A stretch of DNA of 44,263 nt. Source: a virus. Position numbers and translations under genes: made by a program. The notes under the pieces are model-generated. The model worked only from the letters and a program-made list of their open reading frames with translations, did no database searches and was not told the origin of the DNA. Location: IMG/VR virus record IMGVR_UViG_3300023119_000050, positions 1-44,263 of that record. One strand, 5' to 3'. Below are positions 40,970 to 44,263 of this stretch, in pieces. How positions within the stretch are numbered: the first letter of the stretch is position 1; the number at the start of each line of letters is the position of its first letter.

Positions 40970-40977
40970 GGGCCCGA
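40953..40977. terminator. GC hairpin overlapping a promoter; possible rightward intrinsic terminator
   Basis: TCGGGCCC and GGGCCCGA form a perfect eight-base stem with a nine-base loop. On the plus strand it is followed six bases later by a run of seven T, as in intrinsic terminators, yet no rightward gene ends here. On the minus strand it lies after the glycine-zipper gene and contains the -35 of the next promoter in its loop, with no U-tract. It may stop antisense transcription or affect the promoter. Confidence 0.45.
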
Positions 40978-40993
40978 GCTAAGTTTTTTTCAA

Positions 40994-41488
40994 TTAATTT
41001 AGAGAATAAGAAACTCTCAATCTTACCGTATCTCCTACATTATATGCAATTCCTGTTTGTTGACGAATAGTGTTACCATGCACATTAATTACAACAACAT
41101 AATGTGAAATAAAACTTTCTTCTTGACGCTGATACTCAGTTCTACATTGCGTTTCTCTGCGATATTGCACAACATTTCCATTCTGATTTTGACTTCCAAT
41201 CAATCCACCAATAATTGCACCAGCATTTCTATTATCTTTTCTCTGATCCCCCTTACCAAATTGATGTCCAATAACACCACCAATAATAGCACCAGTGATA
41301 ATATTATTTGAATTATTGCCATTTCGATAAACAGGAACATCTACATCACTACAAATTCTTTTTGGAACATTATAAGAATTAGAACCATAGATTGTTTGTA
41401 CATCAACAATCGTTCCTTCTGCATAACTCTGAGCATATGCAGCTGTTGATAGGATTGACATTGTTAATATAGCGAATAATCTTTTCAT
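40994..41488 (-). CDS. Secreted glycine-zipper envelope protein (164 aa)
   Basis: The start is the ATG with AGAGGA six bases upstream; a GTG 21 bases earlier would place charged residues before the signal. MKRLFAILTMSILSTAAYAQ is a clear signal peptide with cleavage after AYA (residue 19). Near 66-100 lies ITGAIIGGVIGHQFGKG followed by AGAIIGGLIGSQ, a double glycine-zipper membrane segment as in bacterial 17-kDa-antigen-like and other glycine-zipper 2TM proteins. Flanking strands (VPKRICSDVDVPVY before; RRETQCRTEYQRQEE and VGDTVRLRVSYSL after) match the layout of such proteins in gammaproteobacteria. It should sit in the periplasm or outer membrane of the host. This is an unusual cargo for a phage early region and perhaps a host-derived gene. 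Confidence 0.85.
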   Translation of the reverse strand: MKRLFAILTMSILSTAAYAQSYAEGTIVDVQTIYGSNSYNVPKRICSDVDVPVYRNGNNSNNIITGAIIGGVIGHQFGKGDQRKDNRNAGAIIGGLIGSQNQNGNVVQYRRETQCRTEYQRQEESFISHYVVVINVHGNTIRQQTGIAYNVGDTVRLRVSYSLN

Positions 41489-41520
41489 TTTTTCCTCTAT
41501 TTCCGCCACGGAATCGTTGA

Positions 41521-41718
41521 TTACACTCTAACGCTTTCTGCAAACTCTGTGGCTTTAGTTTCATCGATAAAAAACTTTTTGGTTACAATTGAACGACCAT
41601 CTCTTGACCATTTACTGTTCACCTCAGTTACCTTTACTTCAAAACCATAACAATGGTTTTCAAAGACGATTGGTGTTACCTTTGAGTAACACTTGTAATT
41701 TTTGGATTTCTCTTTCAT
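41521..41718 (-). CDS. Hypothetical protein coupled to rnh (65 aa)
   Basis: Starts in the last bases of rnh (ATGA overlap), so it is translated with it. The sequence is basic and strand-rich (SKVTPIVFENHCYGFEVKVTEV, then TKKFFIDETKATEFAESVRV). The last part, a strand followed by a short helix with EAxxFxxS-type spacing, looks like a small soluble DNA- or protein-binding fold. I do not recognise a family. Its position between rnh and the glycine-zipper gene suggests an early function in DNA metabolism or in binding a host protein. Confidence 0.65.
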   Translation of the reverse strand: MKEKSKNYKCYSKVTPIVFENHCYGFEVKVTEVNSKWSRDGRSIVTKKFFIDETKATEFAESVRV

Positions 41719-42617
41719 GCTGTCCTCATAACATCTTCTTCATGATAGGTTTTATATTTACTTTCTTTGAATCCGTCAATTTCTTCCATCAACATCATCA
41801 TACGGTTCTTGATAAAATAATTGAATACCTTTTTCATATCTCCTTCTGGTTCATTTTCAAATTTTTCAAGTATTTTAGTTCTGATATCTTCTGGAACCAA
41901 TGTAAGATCAACAAGTGCTTCGTTTCTCTTCCATCGTTTCAACATATTTGCATCACAGAAATCTTCTGGACAACGACTCATATCAAGCCAATCTCCTAAG
42001 TTTTTCTTTGTGATGGGTTTTTGTCTACGATTTTCTATAAAAACTTCATCATCACTCAAAAAGTTAGGTATTCCATCTGATTTATCACCACGAATAATAT
42101 GCTCTCTTAAATATCTTTGAGGATTTTTCTCTACGAGATATCTTTTTTGCATAGGACTATATTGAGAAACATTGGGATATTTTTGCAGTTGTTTGAAGTC
42201 TTTATCACTAGACATAATCAAGATTTTCTCATAAGGAGCAAAAGCCTGAGTCAAGGTTGCAATAATATCATCCGCTTCAACACGGTCATGTTCAATGATT
42301 TTGTAAGGAAAGACTTCCTTGAGGTCTGTCTTTACTTCATTCATTGTGTTGAAGATAAGACTCCAATCAATACCAGAATCTTCTCTCTCTTTTTTGCGAG
42401 AGAATTTATAGTATGGATAAATGTCCTTTCTCCAATAATTTTTGTTATCACAACAGATTACGATATTTCCATACTCTGCTGAAAACTTTTTCTTAATTCT
42501 TAGAATACTATTCAGTATCATGTGTCGAATCAAGCCATCATCAATATCTTCAGTATTGGGGCCTACCTGAGTCATGAGATTAGAAATGATAACTTGACTT
42601 AGATCTATCAAAATCAT
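41715..42617 (-). CDS. rnh: T4-type RNase H, 5'-3' exonuclease of the FEN family
   Basis: Removes RNA primers and adjacent DNA from lagging-strand fragments during phage replication. At 300 residues it is close to the 305 of T4 Rnh. The metal-binding acids and motifs of the FEN/PIN-like fold are present: ILIDLSQ (Asp5), VICCDNKNYWRKDIYPYYK (53-71), RVEADDIIATL (Asp116-Asp117), LIMSSDKDFKQL (Asp138, Asp140) and IIRGDKSDGIPN (Asp178, Asp181) leading to the helix-hairpin region. It has its own sigma70-like promoter at 42651 and is followed by a coupled 65-residue gene. The C-terminal part, rich in Lys and Met (FIKNRMMMLM), is less clear. Confidence 0.93.
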   Translation of the reverse strand: MILIDLSQVIISNLMTQVGPNTEDIDDGLIRHMILNSILRIKKKFSAEYGNIVICCDNKNYWRKDIYPYYKFSRKKEREDSGIDWSLIFNTMNEVKTDLKEVFPYKIIEHDRVEADDIIATLTQAFAPYEKILIMSSDKDFKQLQKYPNVSQYSPMQKRYLVEKNPQRYLREHIIRGDKSDGIPNFLSDDEVFIENRRQKPITKKNLGDWLDMSRCPEDFCDANMLKRWKRNEALVDLTLVPEDIRTKILEKFENEPEGDMKKVFNYFIKNRMMMLMEEIDGFKESKYKTYHEEDVMRTA

Positions 42618-42650
42618 AATTTTGTCTCTATTTTGTTTTACATACTATTA

Positions 42651-42680
42651 CTTATAACATATTTCATTCTAGTCTGTCAA
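42651..42680 (-). promoter_or_regulatory. Sigma70-type early promoter (TTGACA, -10 TTATAA/TATAAG)
   Basis: -35 TTGACA at 42675-42680. The -10 is either TTATAA at 42652-42657 (17-base spacer) or TATAAG at 42651-42656 (18-base spacer). It lies over the 3' end of the 190-residue gene and about 34 bases before the rnh start. The spacer lacks the CGAATC element of the other early promoters. Confidence 0.65.
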
Positions 42681-43249
42681 GGAGTTTTTTGAAACCATTC
42701 TGGAATGTTCCGTTTACTCCATACCATATTGAACCTTTCTTGCTTTGTTTGGTAAAATAACTGATAAGACTTTACAGGATCATCTGGAAATTGACATTGA
42801 GGAGAATCTTTCATTGCAAGTTTGAATGGAGTGAGTCCATCTTCTGCAATGTTTATTGGAGGTGTGATCAAAACCTCTCGCAATAATTCATCGGTAGAAT
42901 GTATTTTTCCATATCTGTATGTGTATTCGTCACATAGAGCCACCCAATGGTTGTAATGCCAGATATAATTTGCAAGAGACTCGGTGGTCCACTCTGTGCA
43001 GGGATGAGTGAAGTGTACAGCCTTGTAAAGAGTTTTCTCTAGGTTTGGGTTAGGATGAACCCAATAGTCGACCATGCGTTTTCCTGAGATAGATGGTCGT
43101 TTCTCATGTTTACCATCCAACATTCTATGCGCCGTAGAAAGCATTTGTGCCGATTCGACAATCATCTTTACTACATGTTTGTCGCATTGAAGTTGTGCGG
43201 CTACAGTTGGATTTTCATCTAGTACAAAAATGTTCATTGAATTTACCAT
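42677..43249 (-). CDS. Conserved phage protein, MNIFVLD-xxP type (190 aa)
   Basis: Begins MVNSMNIFVLDENPTVAAQL, then CDKHVVKMIVESAQMLSTAH, with a middle part of helices (WTTESLANYIWHYNHWVALC) and a C-terminus with YQLFYQTKQERFNMVWSKRN. I know the N-terminal pattern from T4-like marine phages, where it is usually annotated only as hypothetical. The pattern of conserved Asp, His and Lys early in the protein suggests an enzyme, perhaps nucleic-acid-directed, but this is a guess. Homologues as I recall begin at MNIF, so the second ATG (43237) may be the true start. Its own early promoter lies at 43266-43294. Confidence 0.75.
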   Translation of the reverse strand: MVNSMNIFVLDENPTVAAQLQCDKHVVKMIVESAQMLSTAHRMLDGKHEKRPSISGKRMVDYWVHPNPNLEKTLYKAVHFTHPCTEWTTESLANYIWHYNHWVALCDEYTYRYGKIHSTDELLREVLITPPINIAEDGLTPFKLAMKDSPQCQFPDDPVKSYQLFYQTKQERFNMVWSKRNIPEWFQKTP

Positions 43250-43265
43250 TTGTTAATACACATAT

Positions 43266-43294
43266 AATATAACAACTATGTGTTTATAAGTCAA
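43266..43294 (-). promoter_or_regulatory. Sigma70-type early promoter (TTGACT-17-TATATT)
   Basis: -35 TTGACT at 43289-43294 and -10 TATATT at 43266-43271 with a 17-base spacer (TATAAACACATAGTTGT). As with the others, it overlaps the end of the upstream gene (the RuvC-like gene). It serves the 190-residue gene, about 20 bases downstream. Confidence 0.75.
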
Positions 43295-43844
43295 GGGCTA
43301 ATTTACAAATATAATAAGAATCTACAATATCTGAAACAGGGTTTCCTATTTTTTCTGATTTTATTTCTAAACTTTCGTTCAAATTTACATTAGTTTCTTC
43401 TAAAAATGATTCGTACATCATTTCTTTATTAGCATTACCTTTACCAGTGGCAAACTTCTTTATCACTGTCGGAGGCACTACATGATATTCTAGTTCTGAA
43501 TTCCACAGTTTCCACTTCAAAATTCCAGTGTTTTCGGCAATATGAAACACTTTTCCTTTCGATCCGTAACTATAGTCCTCTAAGACTATTTCTTCGATAT
43601 TATGATGTATGAAAATGTCTAAGGCCCAGTCTGAGATAAAATCATATCTTTCCTCTGCTGTCTGCCAATTTTGAATTTGTTGCGAACCTTCAATATTTTT
43701 ATATTGAAAATCTTCGTATTTTTTTGTATTTGAAAGAAAGAAGATTAAGCATTTTTCAAAACTAAAATCTTCTTTCTCTCCTGTATATATGCACACTGAT
43801 GGGCAAGTTAAGCTGTAATCAATACCACCTATTCTTCTAACCAC
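43284..43844 (-). CDS. RuvC-like Holliday junction resolvase/nuclease (186 aa)
   Basis: An RNase H-fold nuclease expected to resolve recombination and branched replication intermediates before packaging. Key features: the first acid in GIDYSLTCPSVCIY (Asp9), EIVLEDYSYGSKGKVF (Glu89-Asp90), HVVPPTVIKKFATGKGNANK (121-140, the usual basic segment), and a last acid in NPVSDIVDSYYICKL (Asp172 or Asp175). Length and order fit phage RuvC-like proteins. The start is a GTG inside the end of the zinc-ribbon gene (16-base overlap), with AGAGGATGAAGA just before it. A TATAAATA box lies about 35 bases upstream within that gene. T4's own resolvase, gene 49 (endonuclease VII), is a different family. Confidence 0.85.
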   Translation of the reverse strand: MVRRIGGIDYSLTCPSVCIYTGEKEDFSFEKCLIFFLSNTKKYEDFQYKNIEGSQQIQNWQTAEERYDFISDWALDIFIHHNIEEIVLEDYSYGSKGKVFHIAENTGILKWKLWNSELEYHVVPPTVIKKFATGKGNANKEMMYESFLEETNVNLNESLEIKSEKIGNPVSDIVDSYYICKLALDL

Positions 43845-43993
43845 TCTTCATCCTCTTCCATGTCGAACTCTTTGATTATATTTATACAATCTTCAAGAGC
43901 CTCTCCACAGATGGGACAAAACCTTACAACTTCTTCATTATGAGTTTCTACGGAAAATTCCGCTGCACATTCTGTACATCCAATATGCTCCAT
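43829..43993 (-). CDS. Small zinc-ribbon protein (54 aa)
   Basis: A short gene read from ATG at 43993 to TAG at 43829. MEHIGCTECAAEFSVETHNE is followed by RFCPICGEALEDC. The pairs C-x2-C (Cys6/Cys9 and Cys26/Cys29) are spaced as in a zinc ribbon, and a Glu/Asp-rich acidic tail (FDMEEDEEWLEE) follows. GGGAGTAG eight bases before the ATG is a good ribosome site. It overlaps the start of the RuvC-like gene by 16 bases, so the two are coupled. Small zinc ribbons in T4-like phages may bind nucleic acids or RNA polymerase; the acidic tail favours a protein partner. That part is inference. Confidence 0.75.
   Translation of the reverse strand: MEHIGCTECAAEFSVETHNEEVVRFCPICGEALEDCINIIKEFDMEEDEEWLEE
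43879..43886 (-). promoter_or_regulatory. Possible late promoter box TATAAATA inside the zinc-ribbon gene
   Basis: An exact TATAAATA on the minus strand, 35 bases before the GTG of the RuvC-like gene. A late transcript from here would fit a resolvase used before packaging. It lies inside codons (CINII), so chance in AT-rich DNA cannot be excluded. Confidence 0.35.
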
Positions 43994-44041
43994 TTACTAC
44001 TCCCTTTTGAAATATTTTATTATTTAGAATTATGTATTTTT

Positions 44042-44263
44042 TCAAAAGGTTATTTCACAGGCACCACCTTGACACGCAATCGCGCCCATAGTATCAATGT
44101 CTGTGAATTTTTTAGTTTCGAGTTGCGTATTAAAATCTATATGTGTCAAATTCTGTTGAATTTTTGTCCATTTATGCAACAAGAAAACATCCTTCAAACA
44201 ATATTCTGCATCTTTCATATCACCATAAAAGTAATTATCGGCAAATTTCTTAAACCTACGAAT
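44042..44263 (-). CDS. C-terminal fragment, possibly a 3'-5' exonuclease (start outside window)
   Basis: The minus strand is open from the window edge to a TGA at 44042-44044, giving the last 73 residues of a gene. AEYCLKDVFLLHKWTKIQ has the Y-x3-D pattern and hydrophobic spacing of the ExoIII motif in DEDDy-type 3'-5' exonucleases (DnaQ/PolA proofreading fold), so such an enzyme is my first guess. The end, GAIACQGGACEITF, has Cys-x4-Cys, which also recalls the redox tail of class I ribonucleotide reductase alpha chains (CESGAC in E. coli NrdA). The rest does not align well with that family by eye. The fragment is too short to decide. Confidence 0.5.
   Translation of the reverse strand: MRRFKKFADNYFYGDMKDAEYCLKDVFLLHKWTKIQQNLTHIDFNTQLETKKFTDIDTMGAIACQGGACEITF

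Noticed and set aside
42677-43249. T4 endonuclease V (denV) for the 190-residue gene
   Set aside because: The length and N-terminal sequence do not resemble T4 DenV, which starts with a catalytic Thr and has a WYKYYG C-terminus.
1-44263. tRNA genes, CRISPR arrays, transposons, integrase or attachment sites
   Set aside because: I looked for cloverleaf ends, regular short repeats, transposase or integrase motifs and saw none; absence by eye is not proof for tRNAs.

Overview
This window looks like part of a marine T4-like myovirus genome (a tailed dsDNA phage). The evidence is AT-rich DNA with very tight gene packing and ATGA/TAATG overlaps. There is a T4-type RNase H (rnh), a phage RuvC-like resolvase and a phage ThyX. 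There are exact T4-type late boxes (TATAAATA) as well as sigma70-type early promoters. About nineteen rightward genes lie in the left 38 kb, most of them tail fibre or adhesin genes in the style of marine myoviruses. The host cannot be named from the sequence; cyanobacteria, SAR11-type or other marine bacteria are all possible.

Layout. (1) 1-27780, rightward: a tail-fibre/adhesin locus with a 3157-residue giant fibre and many smaller fibres. They are built from interchangeable parts: a short N-terminal adaptor (the FPNSP module, or a helical MAD-x-x-L-x-TSI module), a roughly 40-residue module ending in LY-x-x-x-G-x-GWY-x-IA, a cadherin-like beta domain, and a variable tip (beta-propeller, pectate-lyase-like helix, FG-GAP-like repeats, LamG, collagen-like or polyglycine). 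(2) 27796-30567, leftward: two late-promoter transcription units. One holds two small membrane or secreted proteins that abut. The other holds a 423-residue membrane coiled-coil protein followed by thyX. (3) 30640-38333, rightward: four more fibre/adhesin genes, with a staphylococcal-type nuclease between the third and fourth. It starts from a perfectly palindromic late promoter shared with the leftward unit. (4) 38330-44263, leftward: early-type genes with five sigma70-like promoters. These are a HAD phosphatase, a DNA methyltransferase paired with a PD-(D/E)XK nuclease, small phage-conserved proteins, a secreted glycine-zipper protein, rnh, a 190-residue conserved protein, a RuvC-like nuclease, a 54-residue zinc ribbon and the C-terminus of one more gene.

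How the genes fit together. The rightward blocks are late virion genes that probably give the particle a large and changeable set of surface-binding modules. The right-hand leftward block handles DNA metabolism (RNase H, resolvase, nuclease plus methylase) and early host interaction. The points most worth a second look are the two cupredoxin-like domains with complete type 1 copper ligand sets inside the giant fibre, the nuclease-methylase pair, the palindromic late promoter, the conserved early promoter family, and the glycine-zipper envelope protein. There is no gene-free stretch longer than 300 bases. I saw no tRNA, rRNA, CRISPR array, transposase or integrase.
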